DNA from: Streptomyces xantholiticus
GTDB lineage: Bacteria > Actinomycetota > Actinomycetes > Streptomycetales > Streptomycetaceae
DNA length: 64,000 nt
Direction: 5' to 3'
Assembly (NCBI RefSeq): GCF_014651015.1
Contig: NZ_BMWB01000004.1
Location: 362,635-426,634, forward strand
The notes below the pieces were generated by a model that saw only the letters and a program-made list of their open reading frames with translations, was not told the origin of the DNA and did not search any database. Each line of letters starts with the position of its first letter. Positions within the stretch are counted from its first letter, which is position 1. Shown in pieces: positions 42,580-54,262 of the stretch. Position numbers and translations under genes: made by a program.

Positions 42580-43659
42580 CTACAGACCGACTTCCTTCAT
42601 CAGCATGCCGACCTCCGTGTTGGTCAGCCGGCGCAGCCAGCCGGACTTCTGGTCGCCGAGCGTGATCGGCCCGAACGCGGTCCGCACGAGCTTGTCGACC
42701 GGGAAGCCGGCCTCCGCGAGCATGCGGCGCACGATGTGCTTGCGGCCCTCGTGGAGGGTGACCTCGACGAGGTAGTTCTTGCCGGTGTTCTCCACGACAC
42801 GGAAGTGGTCCGCGCGGGCGTAGCCGTCCTCCAGCGCAATGCCCTCCTTGAGGCGCTTGCCGAGTTCACGCGGCAGCGGCCCCTGGATGGCGGCGAGGTA
42901 GGTCTTCTTCACGCCGTACTTGGGGTGGGTGAGGCGGTGGGCCAGCTCACCGTGGTTGGTGAGCAGGATGATGCCCTCGGTCTCCGTGTCGAGCCGGCCG
43001 ACGTGGAAGAGCCGGGTCTCGCGGTTGGTGACGTAGTCGCCGAGGCACTGGCGGCCGTCGGGGTCCTCCATGGTGGAGACGACACCCGCGGGCTTGTTCA
43101 GCGCGAAGAACAGGTGGGACTGAGTGGCGACGGTCAGACCGTCCACCTTGATCTCGTCCTTCTCGGGGTCGACGCGGACCCCCTGCTCGATCACGATCCT
43201 GCCGTTGACCTCGACACGGCCGGCGTCGATCAGCTCCTCGCACGCCCGGCGCGAGCCCATGCCGGCGCGGGCGAGCACCTTCTGGAGCCGCTCGCCCTCC
43301 TGGTCGCCGAAGGTCTTCGGGGTCTTGATCACCGGCTTGTCCGCGTAGCGCTCGCGGTTGCGCTCCTCGGAGCGGGCGTCGTACTCGCGCGAACGCGCGG
43401 GCGCGGTGCGGCCGCCGCCGCGCTGCGGGGACTGCCTGGGGCCCCCCTTGGCGCCACCACGGGCCGCGTCGCCACGCCCCTTCCTCGGCGCGTCGGAGGA
43501 ACCGCCCACGTCGTAGCGGCGCTCCTCCGGACGGGGCTTGCCCGCGCGCTTCTGCTTGTCGTCGCGGTCGTTGCCGGCACCGCGGTGGTTACCGCGCCCA
43601 CCGCCGCTGCCGCGCCGCCCTCCGCTGTTGCCGCTGCTGTTCCTGCCGCTGCTTCGCAT
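42580..43659 (-). CDS. rRNA pseudouridine synthase, RsuA/RluB family
   Basis: 359 residues. The first roughly 115 are Gly/Arg/Ser-rich and disordered (RGSGGGRGNHRGAGNDRDD, RGGAKGGPRQSPQRGGG). An S4 RNA-binding domain follows (ERLQKVLARAGMGSRRACEEL), then the catalytic domain with GRLDTETEGIILLTN, whose Asp is the nucleophile, and KKTYLAAIQG, GRKHIVRRML. It makes pseudouridine in 23S rRNA (RluB-like). The ATG overlaps the scpB stop as TGATG. The basic tail likely adds RNA affinity. Confidence 0.93.
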   Translation of the reverse strand: MRSSGRNSSGNSGGRRGSGGGRGNHRGAGNDRDDKQKRAGKPRPEERRYDVGGSSDAPRKGRGDAARGGAKGGPRQSPQRGGGRTAPARSREYDARSEERNRERYADKPVIKTPKTFGDQEGERLQKVLARAGMGSRRACEELIDAGRVEVNGRIVIEQGVRVDPEKDEIKVDGLTVATQSHLFFALNKPAGVVSTMEDPDGRQCLGDYVTNRETRLFHVGRLDTETEGIILLTNHGELAHRLTHPKYGVKKTYLAAIQGPLPRELGKRLKEGIALEDGYARADHFRVVENTGKNYLVEVTLHEGRKHIVRRMLAEAGFPVDKLVRTAFGPITLGDQKSGWLRRLTNTEVGMLMKEVGL

Positions 43660-44267
43660 CAAAGTTCCGTCGTCGTCTTGTCGTCATCGTCTGTGTCCGG
43701 AGCGTCCGGATCGAACGACGGAACGCCTTCCTGCGTCTCGGCCTCGATCGCGTCCGCCTCGGGAAGGAAGGGCGCGAGCTCCGGAAGCTCGTCCAGGCCA
43801 CGCAGGCCCATCCGCTCCAGAAAGTAGTTCGTCGTCCTGTACAGGATCGCACCTGATTCGGGTTCCGTGCCCGCCTCCTCGACCAGACCCCTCTGGAGGA
43901 GGGTGCGCATGACGCCGTCGCAGTTCACCCCGCGCACCGCGGAGACGCGTGAACGGCTCACCGGCTGCCGGTACGCGACGACCGCAAGGGTCTCCAACGC
44001 GGCCTGGGTGAGCCGCGCGTGCTGCCCGTCCAGCACGAAGCGCTCGACGGCGTCGGCGTGCTCGGGACGGCTGTAGAACCGCCAGCCGCCGGCCACGAGC
44101 CGCAGCTCGAAGCCACGGCCCTGGACCGTGTACTCGTCCGCGAGCTCGCGCAGCGCGTCCGCGACGGCCCTGCGGGGTTGCTCCAGCACCTTCGCGAGGT
44201 GTTCCTCCGTCGCCGGCTCGTCCACGATCATGAGGACGGCCTCGAGGGCGGGCTTGAGATCGCTCAC
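43659..44267 (-). CDS. scpB: Segregation and condensation protein ScpB
   Basis: 202 residues. Tandem winged helices are seen: ALEAVLMIVDEPATEEHLAKVL, FELRLVAGGWRFYSRPEHA, LTQAALETLAVVAYRQPVSRSRVSAVRGVN and GLVEEAGTEPESGAILYRTT. It binds the ScpA kleisin and SMC for chromosome compaction. GTG start overlaps the scpA stop as GTGA. An acidic C-terminal tail (DPDAPDTDDDD) is disordered. Confidence 0.96.
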   Translation of the reverse strand: MSDLKPALEAVLMIVDEPATEEHLAKVLEQPRRAVADALRELADEYTVQGRGFELRLVAGGWRFYSRPEHADAVERFVLDGQHARLTQAALETLAVVAYRQPVSRSRVSAVRGVNCDGVMRTLLQRGLVEEAGTEPESGAILYRTTNYFLERMGLRGLDELPELAPFLPEADAIEAETQEGVPSFDPDAPDTDDDDKTTTEL

Positions 44268-45535
44268 TGCTTCTCCTCCACCACTTGGTCGAACTCGTCC
44301 GTCACGGTCACCGCCTCGGCCCGCTCCGCCGCCCAGACCACCGTCAGCTCGCCGAGGGCGTCCTCCTGGTCGAGCGCGACCGCCTTCTCCCGGTACAGCT
44401 CCAGCAGAGCGAGGAAGCGGGCGACGACGGTCAGCGTGTCCTCCACGCCCTCGGTCAGCTCACGGAACGAGGCCCGGCCACGTGCCTTGAGCATGGCGAC
44501 CACCACCTCGGCCTGCTCCCGGACACTGACCAGCGGCGCGTGGATGTGGTCCACGTACACCTGCGGCTTCGGCCTCGGCTGCATGGCCTTCACCGCGAGC
44601 TTGGCGAAGCCCTCGGCGCCGATGCTGATGACGACGTCCGGCAGCAGCTCGGCGAGGTGCGCCTCCAGCCCGACGGTACGGGGGAACCTCCGGGCCTCGT
44701 CGTCCAGCCTCCGGTCGAAGATGTCGGCGATCTGCTTGTACGCGCGGTACTGCAGGAGCCGCGCGAAGAGCAGGTCCCGCGCTTCGAGCAGCGCGAGGTC
44801 GGCCTCGTCCTCCACCTCGGCGGCGGGCAGCAGTCGCGCGGCCTTGAGATCGAGCAGCGTCGCCGCGACGACGAGGAACTCCGTGGTCTGGTCGAGATCC
44901 CAGTCGGGCCCCATGGCCCGGATGTACGCCATGAACTCGTCCGTGACCTTGGAGAGGGCGACCTCCGTCACGTCCAGCTTGTGCTTGGAGATCAACTGCA
45001 ACAACAGGTCGAACGGCCCCTCGAAGTTCACCAGCTTGACCCTGAACCCCGCGCCGCCGGAGCCCGCGTCGGGTGTCTGGGGCTCGCCCCCCGCGCCGCC
45101 GCGCGGCGCAGCTGCGCAGGGCCCCATGGTTTCGCCCCCGGCGACGCCGGAGACACCCACCTCGGCCGCCCGGCCGCCCTCGAGACCACGCGGCGCAACC
45201 CCGCCGGACACCGGCATCCCGCCCTCGGCGGCGACGTCGACCGCCACCGGGCCGCTCCCTGCGCCACGCGGCGCAGCCGCATCGGGGGCGGGGGGCTCGC
45301 CACCGGTTTCGGAAAGGGGCGTGGCGGGTGGATCCTCCCCCCGCGCAGCCACCGCGGCGGCCGGGGGCTCGCCCCCGACAGAGCCGGTGTCGGCCTCTTC
45401 GGGGGCCGGGGGCTCGCCGCCGGTTTCCGGAAGGGGCGGGGTGGGCGAAACGCCTCCCGCCGGACGCGACGCGCCCGGCCCCCGCCCCAGGGCGCGGCGG
45501 CGGGTCGGGCTCGGCGGGTCGTCGTTCGGGGGCAT
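44264..45535 (-). CDS. scpA: Segregation and condensation protein ScpA (kleisin) with long repeat-rich N-terminus
   Basis: 423 residues. The kleisin part starts at about 165: FEGPFDLLLQLISKHK, DEFMAYIRAM, TEFLVVAATLLDLKAARLLP, then the C-terminal winged helix (EDTLTVVARFLALLELYREKAVAL). It bridges SMC heads with ScpB. The N-terminal 165 residues are low-complexity with repeats (ETGGEPPAP, VSGGVAPRG), coded by G+C repeats that look like dispersed elements. The start is uncertain: ATG 45535 lacks a good ribosome site, and a later start is possible. A 48-nt gap separates it from the upstream gene. Confidence 0.93.
   Translation of the reverse strand: MPPNDDPPSPTRRRALGRGPGASRPAGGVSPTPPLPETGGEPPAPEEADTGSVGGEPPAAAVAARGEDPPATPLSETGGEPPAPDAAAPRGAGSGPVAVDVAAEGGMPVSGGVAPRGLEGGRAAEVGVSGVAGGETMGPCAAAPRGGAGGEPQTPDAGSGGAGFRVKLVNFEGPFDLLLQLISKHKLDVTEVALSKVTDEFMAYIRAMGPDWDLDQTTEFLVVAATLLDLKAARLLPAAEVEDEADLALLEARDLLFARLLQYRAYKQIADIFDRRLDDEARRFPRTVGLEAHLAELLPDVVISIGAEGFAKLAVKAMQPRPKPQVYVDHIHAPLVSVREQAEVVVAMLKARGRASFRELTEGVEDTLTVVARFLALLELYREKAVALDQEDALGELTVVWAAERAEAVTVTDEFDQVVEEKQ
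45288..45450. repeat. Direct repeats inside the 5' part of scpA
   Basis: Two copies of a roughly 45-bp unit, starting at 45288 and 45405, share GGGGGCTCGCC, CCGGTTTC and GGAA-GGGGCG. Partial copies start at 45359 (CCGGGGGCTCGCCCC) and 45077 (CTGGGGCTCGCCCC). They read in frame as ETGGEPPAP. Similar G+C repeats recur between genes in Streptomyces (from memory). Confidence 0.65.
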
Positions 45536-45583
45536 GTGGGTCCAGGGAGCGGGAGGTACGGGGCGCGCCCGCAGGCTACCCGG

Positions 45584-46135
45584 TCAGCGGCCCCGCAGGC
45601 GTCTCACGAGGATGCTCGCGTCGCCCCGCTGCTCGAGGTCCGCGAGGACCACCGCCACCGCTTCGCGGACGATCCTGCCGCGGTCGACGGCCAGGCCGTG
45701 CTCGCCACGCAGCACCAGCCGCGCGTGTTCGAGGTCCATGAGCTCCTCGGCGGAGACGTAGACCGTGATCTTCTCGTCGTGTCGTTCCCGCCCACTGGGC
45801 CGGCGGTTCGCGCCGCGTCCCCGTCGACGCGGCGGGGCGCCGGCCGCTGCGTCCTGCGCGGCGGGGCGGGCATCGGCCGCTCCGCCCCGGCCGGACGGCG
45901 CCGCGGCGTCCGTGGCCCGGCTGCGCCCCTCCCCGGGGGCGTCCGCGTCCGCCGCGGAGTGCTCCTCGGACGAGGAGGGCTGCGGCGCCGACCCCTCGCC
46001 AGGCTGCTCACCCTGCGCCGGCACGCGCGGCTCGCCGCCGCCCGCCCCCGGGTTCCCCTGCTTGCGCGGGGACGACGCCTGCAGCGGCATGCCCCCGGTC
46101 GTACGGAACAGCTCGTCGGCCCCGGGCAGACTCAC
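45584..46135 (-). CDS. Hypothetical protein with ribbon-helix-helix-like C-terminus, partner of the ParA-like gene
   Basis: 183 residues. The first about 110 are disordered (Pro/Gly/Ala/Arg). The C-terminal part, KITVYVSAEELMDLEHARLVLR, GLAVDRGRIVREAVAVVLADLE, resembles a ribbon-helix-helix or related small DNA-binding unit. The GTG overlaps the ParA stop as GTGA. In plasmid systems ParA partners are often RHH proteins, so this could be the centromere-binding half of a chromosomal partition-like pair. There is no direct evidence beyond the context. Confidence 0.75.
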   Translation of the reverse strand: MSLPGADELFRTTGGMPLQASSPRKQGNPGAGGGEPRVPAQGEQPGEGSAPQPSSSEEHSAADADAPGEGRSRATDAAAPSGRGGAADARPAAQDAAAGAPPRRRGRGANRRPSGRERHDEKITVYVSAEELMDLEHARLVLRGEHGLAVDRGRIVREAVAVVLADLEQRGDASILVRRLRGR

Positions 46136-47316
46136 TCGGCGTGACACCGGGCGAGCACCTCCCTGGCGAGCTGGCGGTACGCGGCGGCGCCCACGGAGTT
46201 CGAGGCGTACGTCGTGATGGGCTCGCCGGCGACCGTGGTCTCCGGGAAGCGGACCGTCCGCCCGATGACCGTGTGGTAGACGTGGTCGTCGAACGCCTCG
46301 ACGACCCGCGCCAGCACCTCGCGGCTGTGCACGGTCCGCGAGTCGTACATCGTCGCGAGGATGCCGTCCAGTTCGAGGTCGGGGTTGAGCCGTTCCTGGA
46401 CCTTCTCGATCGTCTCGGTCAGCAGCGCGACACCGCGCAGCGCGAAGAACTCGCACTCGAGCGGCACTATCACCTTGTGCGCCGCGGTCAGCGCGTTGAC
46501 CGTGAGCAGGCCGAGCGACGGCTGACAGTCGATCACGATGTAGTCGTAGTCGGACATCAGCGGCTTCAGCGCACGCTGCAGCGTGGACTCGCGCGCGACC
46601 TCGCTCACCAGCTGCACTTCCGCGGCCGACAGGTCGATGTTGCTGGGCAGCAGGTCCATGTTGGGCACGGCGGTCTTCAGGAGCACCTCGTCCGCCGACA
46701 TGCCCCGCTCCATGAGCAGGTTGTACACGGTGAGGTCGAGTTCCATCGGGTTGACGCCGAGGCCCACGGACAGCGCGCCCTGCGGGTCGAAGTCGACGAG
46801 CAGCACCCGCCGTCCGTATTCGGCGAGCGCGGCGCCCAGGTTGATGGTCGACGTGGTCTTGCCGACGCCGCCCTTCTGGTTGCACATCGCGATGATCTTC
46901 GCGGGGCCGTGGTCGGTCAGCGGGCCCGGGATCGGGAAGTACGGCAGCGGACGCCCGGTGGGGCCGATCCGCTCGCGGCGCTGGCGGGCAGCGTCGGGCG
47001 CGAGGGTGGCCGCGTACTCGGGATCGGGCTCGTACTCTGCGTCGGGGTCGTAGAAGTGCCCCTCGGGGACTTCCTCGTAGGCGGCGAAGTGGGTGGACTC
47101 TCGGCCACTCTCGTTGCCGGCCATGGCGTTCACGTGTTGGCCGTCCATCGTCTTCATCGTGTGGGCTGTCGTCATGTGCGTCGTGTGCCGGCGCTGGTGC
47201 GTGGCGAAGGGGCGGACAGCGACGGAGCCGACAGCCTCGAGACCGGACGACGGGTCCTGGCCCGCCGTACCCGTTCCTGGTTGACCACCCCCGGGAGTAA
47301 ATGTCGACTCATTCAC
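46132..47316 (-). CDS. ParA-family ATPase (Soj-like)
   Basis: 394 residues. A disordered N-terminus of about 135 residues leads to a ParA core: AKIIAMCNQKGGVGKTTSTINLGAAL (deviant Walker A), VLLVDFDPQGALSVGLG, YDYIVIDCQPSLGLLTVNAL and VPLECEFFALRGVALL. It is distinct from the oriC-linked ParA expected elsewhere in the chromosome. Coupling to scpAB suggests a role in chromosome organisation. GTG 47316 has AAGGAGG 11 nt upstream; later in-frame starts are possible. Confidence 0.9.
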   Translation of the reverse strand: MNESTFTPGGGQPGTGTAGQDPSSGLEAVGSVAVRPFATHQRRHTTHMTTAHTMKTMDGQHVNAMAGNESGRESTHFAAYEEVPEGHFYDPDAEYEPDPEYAATLAPDAARQRRERIGPTGRPLPYFPIPGPLTDHGPAKIIAMCNQKGGVGKTTSTINLGAALAEYGRRVLLVDFDPQGALSVGLGVNPMELDLTVYNLLMERGMSADEVLLKTAVPNMDLLPSNIDLSAAEVQLVSEVARESTLQRALKPLMSDYDYIVIDCQPSLGLLTVNALTAAHKVIVPLECEFFALRGVALLTETIEKVQERLNPDLELDGILATMYDSRTVHSREVLARVVEAFDDHVYHTVIGRTVRFPETTVAGEPITTYASNSVGAAAYRQLAREVLARCHAE

Positions 47317-47392
47317 AAGTCGTCTTACCTCCTTGGACGGTGACCAGGAAACTTATCGATAGGTCAGCGTGGCACCATGCCGACGGTTGGCG

Positions 47393-47422
47393 ACTCTATG
47401 GCGTGTCACCGGTCCGCAGCAA
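47393..47422 (-). promoter_or_regulatory. Candidate promoter of the parA-scpAB operon
   Basis: Minus strand TTGCTG (47422-47417), 18-nt spacer, TAGAGT (47398-47393). A transcript would start near 47386, about 70 nt before the ParA gene. A second candidate -35, TTGACA, lies at 47476-47471. Pattern only. Confidence 0.35.
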
Positions 47423-47588
47423 CACAATCCGCCGGACCCGGCCCGATGTGTCGGCAATCGAACGCCCCCCTGTCAAGGGCGCACGCACCGTTCCGTGCGC
47501 CTCGGCCGACACGTTTCGGGGGTGCGCGAAACGGTTAAAGGGATACGTTCGAGGCGAGTTGAGCGACCACCACAAAGCGGACACCGAC

Positions 47589-47629
47589 GAGTCCGGCCGG
47601 ACCTTGCTCGGCAAGGTCCGGCCGGACTC
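47589..47629 (-). terminator. Terminator of ald
   Basis: Perfect 19-bp stem GAGTCCGGCCGGACCTTGC (47589-47607) with 47611-47629, loop TCG, 27 nt after the ald stop. Confidence 0.88.
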
Positions 47630-47656
47630 GTGAGGTTGACGACGCGGGTTGACCGC

Positions 47657-48778
<1,122 letters not shown>

Positions 48779-48913
48779 GGTCCTTGACTCAGGGGATATA
48801 TCGGTCGATGACACGCGTACCCAGCTACGCACGGGCATACCGGGACACGCCACGAGAAGCCGTGGCGTTGCCAGTCTAATGAAGGATTTCCAGCTGTCTA
48901 GCCTTGCAAAGCA

Positions 48914-51730
48914 TTAATCTTTGAGTGCACTGCCACGGATTTCGTAGGTTGAATCCTCTGTTCCAAGCATTCTTTCCGCAGCGCTGCGGTGCAGCCGGGC
49001 CGCTGCGGGGTCGCCGAGCCGGTCGAGGGTGTCGGCAAGCCTGAGCTGCAGCGCCGCATGCAGCCGTACCTCGCCCGCCCGGCGCGCCAGCTCCATCGCC
49101 TCCTGGCAGGTACGCAGGCACTCCTCCGGCCGGCCCGCGTACTCCTGGACCCGGGCGGCCTCACTCAACGCCCGTGCCTGGGACGGGAGATCACCGACCC
49201 TGCGGTATCCGGCGACCGCCGCCCGCCAGCTGCGCAGCGCCTCCCCGTACCGGCCCGAGTGGGTGTACGCGGCACCCAGCCGCCCGTACAGCCGCGCCTC
49301 GTCGGCGTGCTCGCCGCGCGCCTGACGCTGGGCGAGGGCCCTGCCGTACCAGTCGGCCGCCCGCTGCCAGTCGCCCATCTCCTGGTGTGCACCGCCTACG
49401 GATTCCATCGCGCGGCCCGTCGCGTACGGGTCGTTCGCGGCGCGGCCCGCGTCAAGCGCCGCCCGGTAGCGGGCCAGCGCGTCAGCGGTGCGTCCGGTCT
49501 GCGCGTCGAGATCGGCGAGATTCAGCAGCGCGGCTGCCTGCTCCCGGTGCAGTCCGCGGCGCTCGGCCACGTCCAGCACCAGCTGGTGCAGCCCGTACAG
49601 CTCCGGAGCCGCCGCCTCGGTGCCCCAGTGCGCCGCGAGCGCCCTGACCAGGGCCGCGACCAGTCTGCGGGCCAGCGTGTCCAGCTCCCCGTCGTCGACG
49701 ACGAGCCGCGCGGACGCCAGCAGCTCGGACCGGCTCGCGCGCAGCCATTCGGCGGCCGCCCCCGGGGAGGAGAAGCGCAGGGCGCGCGGCAGGGCGGCCA
49801 CTTTCCTGCGGGCCGGGGAGCCTTCGGGCTCGGTGACCGCCCGGCAGGCCTGGAGCCGCCGTACGGTCCGCTCCAGCATCCTCGCGCGGGCCAGTTGCAC
49901 CTCGGCGGGGCGGTCCGTGGACTCCATCAGCGTCCGCAGCAGCGGCGCGAGCGCGCCCGGCACTTCGAAGGAGCTCCCCGCAGGACGCACCAGCCCCAGT
50001 GCGGCGAAGCGCTCGAGCATCTCCTGTGCGGCCGGGACGGAACCTCCGGACAGCGCCGACGCGGCGTGCGCGTCCGCACGTCCGGCGGGCGCGAGCGCCA
50101 GCAGCCGCAGCGTGCGGGCGGCGGACTGCGGAAGCGACTCGTAGACCAGGCGGAAGGCTCTCGCCAGGGGCCTGGCGCCGGTGGGGTGCTCCTCGTCCGG
50201 CGGCAGTCCGCGCAGCCGCTTGGCTGCGTCGGCGACGGAGGCCCCCGGGCGGGCGGCCAACCAGCCGCCGACCAGCACCAGCGCGGCGGGCTCACCACCG
50301 CACTCCTCGGCGATCGCCTCGGCGGCCTGCGGGTCGACCGTGATCCGCACGGAGCCGGTGAAGGTGGTGAGCAGCTCGATCGCGGACTTCGCGTCCAGGC
50401 CGCCGAGCGTGCACGGCCGTACGTCGGGGATGCCGGTGAGGGGGCCGCGGGAGACGGCCACCACCAGGCAGTCCGGGTTCTGCGGCAGCAGCAGGTCGAC
50501 CTGTTCGGCTTCCGTGACGTCGTCGACCAGAAGCAGCACCCGGCGCACGGCCAGCGCCTCGCGCACCATCTCGGTCAGTTCGTCGTCGCCCGCGCCGGGC
50601 GGGGAGGTGATCCGCAGCCGGTCCAGCAGCCCGCGGGCCGCCTCCTCCATGGGAACCGGCCGGCCGCCCGGCTCGGCAAGCCTGACCCGCAGGATGCCGT
50701 CCGGGTAGCGATCGGCGAGCGTGCGGGCGAGTTGCTCCGCCAGCGCGGTGCGCCCCGTGCCGGGCCGCCCGGCGATCAGCAGCACCCGCGCGCGGGGCGC
50801 CTTGCGCCCGGCGAGCGTATCGAGCCCGGCCTGCTCGATGTCTGCGGCCAGCGCCTTGAGCTCCCGCTGCCGCCCGAAGAACACGGGCTCCTTACACCCC
50901 GGCCCGCCCTGTGCCCCTCCCACGTGGCGGTCGTCGGATCCCGGCTCCGCCCCCGGCACGTGGTCGGCGTCGGATGCTGCCCCGGGCCGGGTGCCCGACG
51001 CAGGGTTGGCCTCGCCCGCATCCCGCGAGGCGTCGGCGCCGCCCGCCACATCTGCCACCTCGACCGCGTCAGGCCCGCCACTCCCGGTGCCCGACGCCGG
51101 GTCCGGCACGCCCGCACCGCACGAGCCGTCGGCACATGGCGCCGTAGTCGGTGTCGCGGATGCGACCCGTTCGTCGGGCACGGGCGAGAGACCCGGGGCC
51201 ATGTCTCCGGTGGCCGAGTCGTGCCCGTTGTCGGCCCCGCTCGCGGTCGCCGGGACGGCAGCGTCCGTCCCCTCCACCGCGAGACCCTCCGACCGGCCAT
51301 CGGCAGCGGCCTCCCGTTCGCCCGCGCCGCCGACGGGACCGGCTCCGGCCGTCGGGGCGCCCTCGGGCGGTCCCTCCGTCGTCACTACGTGGGCAGTGGC
51401 ATCGCCGGGCGTGCCGGTCTTGGGCCCGGCCGAATCCGCCGCACCCGCCCCCGATGCCGGATCGGCCCCCCGCGTCGCGAGTGGGACGCCGGTGCCGTCG
51501 CCGTCGGCGTTCGTCGCCGGGACGGAGACGGATGGTTGTTCCGGCCCGGAAGACGGGGACCCGTCGGCTGACCCCGGCCGGCCGGTTGCGTCGTCGGAGG
51601 CACCGGTACGGGAAGGCCCGGCCGGCCGGCGGTCGGAGTGGGAGCGGGCTCGGGCGACGGCCGGCCGGGGCGTTGCTTCCGCGGCGGACGACCGGTCGGG
51701 ACCGTCCAAGTCCAGCGCCTGATCCGTCAC
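48914..51730 (-). CDS. STAND-type ATPase with TPR repeats
   Basis: 938 residues. The first about 270 are disordered, Ala/Gly/Pro/Asp-rich. Then FGRQRELKALAADIEQA opens an NB-ARC-like ATPase with P-loop LLIAGRPGTGRTAL (Lys replaced by Arg), LLLVDDVTEAEQVDLLLP as Walker B, and a winged-helix region. TPR repeats follow from about 740 (LLNLADLDAQTGRTADALARYR, GGAHQEMGDWQRAADWYGRAL, GAAYTHSGRYGEALRSWRAA). It is an AfsR/SARP-ATPase-like signalling scaffold without a DNA-binding domain. The GTG has GGAG 8 nt upstream. The function is unknown. Confidence 0.85.
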   Translation of the reverse strand: MTDQALDLDGPDRSSAAEATPRPAVARARSHSDRRPAGPSRTGASDDATGRPGSADGSPSSGPEQPSVSVPATNADGDGTGVPLATRGADPASGAGAADSAGPKTGTPGDATAHVVTTEGPPEGAPTAGAGPVGGAGEREAAADGRSEGLAVEGTDAAVPATASGADNGHDSATGDMAPGLSPVPDERVASATPTTAPCADGSCGAGVPDPASGTGSGGPDAVEVADVAGGADASRDAGEANPASGTRPGAASDADHVPGAEPGSDDRHVGGAQGGPGCKEPVFFGRQRELKALAADIEQAGLDTLAGRKAPRARVLLIAGRPGTGRTALAEQLARTLADRYPDGILRVRLAEPGGRPVPMEEAARGLLDRLRITSPPGAGDDELTEMVREALAVRRVLLLVDDVTEAEQVDLLLPQNPDCLVVAVSRGPLTGIPDVRPCTLGGLDAKSAIELLTTFTGSVRITVDPQAAEAIAEECGGEPAALVLVGGWLAARPGASVADAAKRLRGLPPDEEHPTGARPLARAFRLVYESLPQSAARTLRLLALAPAGRADAHAASALSGGSVPAAQEMLERFAALGLVRPAGSSFEVPGALAPLLRTLMESTDRPAEVQLARARMLERTVRRLQACRAVTEPEGSPARRKVAALPRALRFSSPGAAAEWLRASRSELLASARLVVDDGELDTLARRLVAALVRALAAHWGTEAAAPELYGLHQLVLDVAERRGLHREQAAALLNLADLDAQTGRTADALARYRAALDAGRAANDPYATGRAMESVGGAHQEMGDWQRAADWYGRALAQRQARGEHADEARLYGRLGAAYTHSGRYGEALRSWRAAVAGYRRVGDLPSQARALSEAARVQEYAGRPEECLRTCQEAMELARRAGEVRLHAALQLRLADTLDRLGDPAAARLHRSAAERMLGTEDSTYEIRGSALKD

Positions 51731-51898
51731 GGGCCACGCTCCAGTCCGCCGTGCGAGCCGAGCCCGGCGGGGCTCCGCGCGGGCGGTTCGAGCGTAGTTC
51801 ACGCTCTGCGACGATCCGTGCGGAGCACGGCAGCGTACGGCGGAGTCATCACCCGATCGGATCAGCAGATTGTCACGTCAGATGCGCGACAGGGGTAT

Positions 51899-52525
51899 TC
51901 ACGCCTCGAACGGCCGCGCCGGCCACGGCGCCTCCGCGGGGCGCAGTGCGTCGAAACCGTCGCCGCCGCGCGCCGCGACCGCGGACAGGACGCCGACGAC
52001 CAGGCACGTGTTGTGGAGTTCACCGGCGAGCACCCCCCGCACCAGTTCCTCCAGCGGAACCCGCGCCAGCTCCATGTCGGCCTCCTCCTCCGAGACCTCG
52101 AAGCGTTCGCCGTCCGCCTCCGACAGCTCGCGGGCGAGGAAGACCCTCACGGCCTCGTCGCAGCCGCCGGGCGTGGTGTAGACGTCGGTGAGCACCCGCC
52201 AGTCCTCGGCCTTGACGTGCGCCTCCTCGTACAGCTCGCGCTGTGCGGCGTGCAGCGGGTTCTCACCGGGTACGTCGAGCAGCCCGGCCGGGATCTCCCA
52301 CAGCCGCTGGCGCACCGGGTGGCGGTACTGGCGGAGCACCAGGACCCGGCCCTCGGCGTCGAGGGCGAGCACGGCGACCGAGCCGGGGTGGACCTGGTAG
52401 TCGCGCTTGACGACCGTGCCGTCGGGCATGACGACGTCATCGGTGCGGACGCTGGTCTTGTTGCCCCGGAACGGCGTCGCGGTCGCGGTGACCTGCCAGT
52501 GCTCGGGCGTGTCCTTGATGGCCAT
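51899..52525 (-). CDS. Nudix hydrolase, ADP-ribose pyrophosphatase-like
   Basis: 208 residues. DYQVHPGSVAVLALDAEGRVLVLRQYRHPV leads to AGLLDVPGENPLHAAQRELYEEA, the Nudix box with RELxEE, and a following YTTPGGCDEAVRVFLARELSE typical of ADP-ribose pyrophosphatases. It lies downstream of pyrG across an 87-nt gap with a hairpin, so it may be on the same transcript in part. ATG at 52525 after AAGGA. A role in clearing ADP-ribose or nucleotide sugars is likely. Confidence 0.9.
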   Translation of the reverse strand: MAIKDTPEHWQVTATATPFRGNKTSVRTDDVVMPDGTVVKRDYQVHPGSVAVLALDAEGRVLVLRQYRHPVRQRLWEIPAGLLDVPGENPLHAAQRELYEEAHVKAEDWRVLTDVYTTPGGCDEAVRVFLARELSEADGERFEVSEEEADMELARVPLEELVRGVLAGELHNTCLVVGVLSAVAARGGDGFDALRPAEAPWPARPFEA

Positions 52526-52556
52526 CGAAAAGCGTCCTTCCAACCGCACAACGGAA

Positions 52557-52593
52557 ACCGGGGTACGAACCCGTCGCAGGCCCGTACCCCGGT
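52557..52593 (-). terminator. Hairpin between pyrG and the Nudix gene
   Basis: ACCGGGGTACG (52557-52567) and CGTACCCCGGT (52583-52593) with a 15-nt loop, 19 nt after the pyrG stop. It could terminate or attenuate read-through. Confidence 0.6.
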
Positions 52594-52612
52594 CAACCGT
52601 ATCGCTTGTGTC

Positions 52613-54262
<1,650 letters not shown>

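Noticed and set aside
48989..51571. 860-codon plus-strand open frame opposite the STAND gene
   Set aside because: No recognisable domain and strong Arg/Gly/Pro bias; the minus strand has NB-ARC and TPR signatures.
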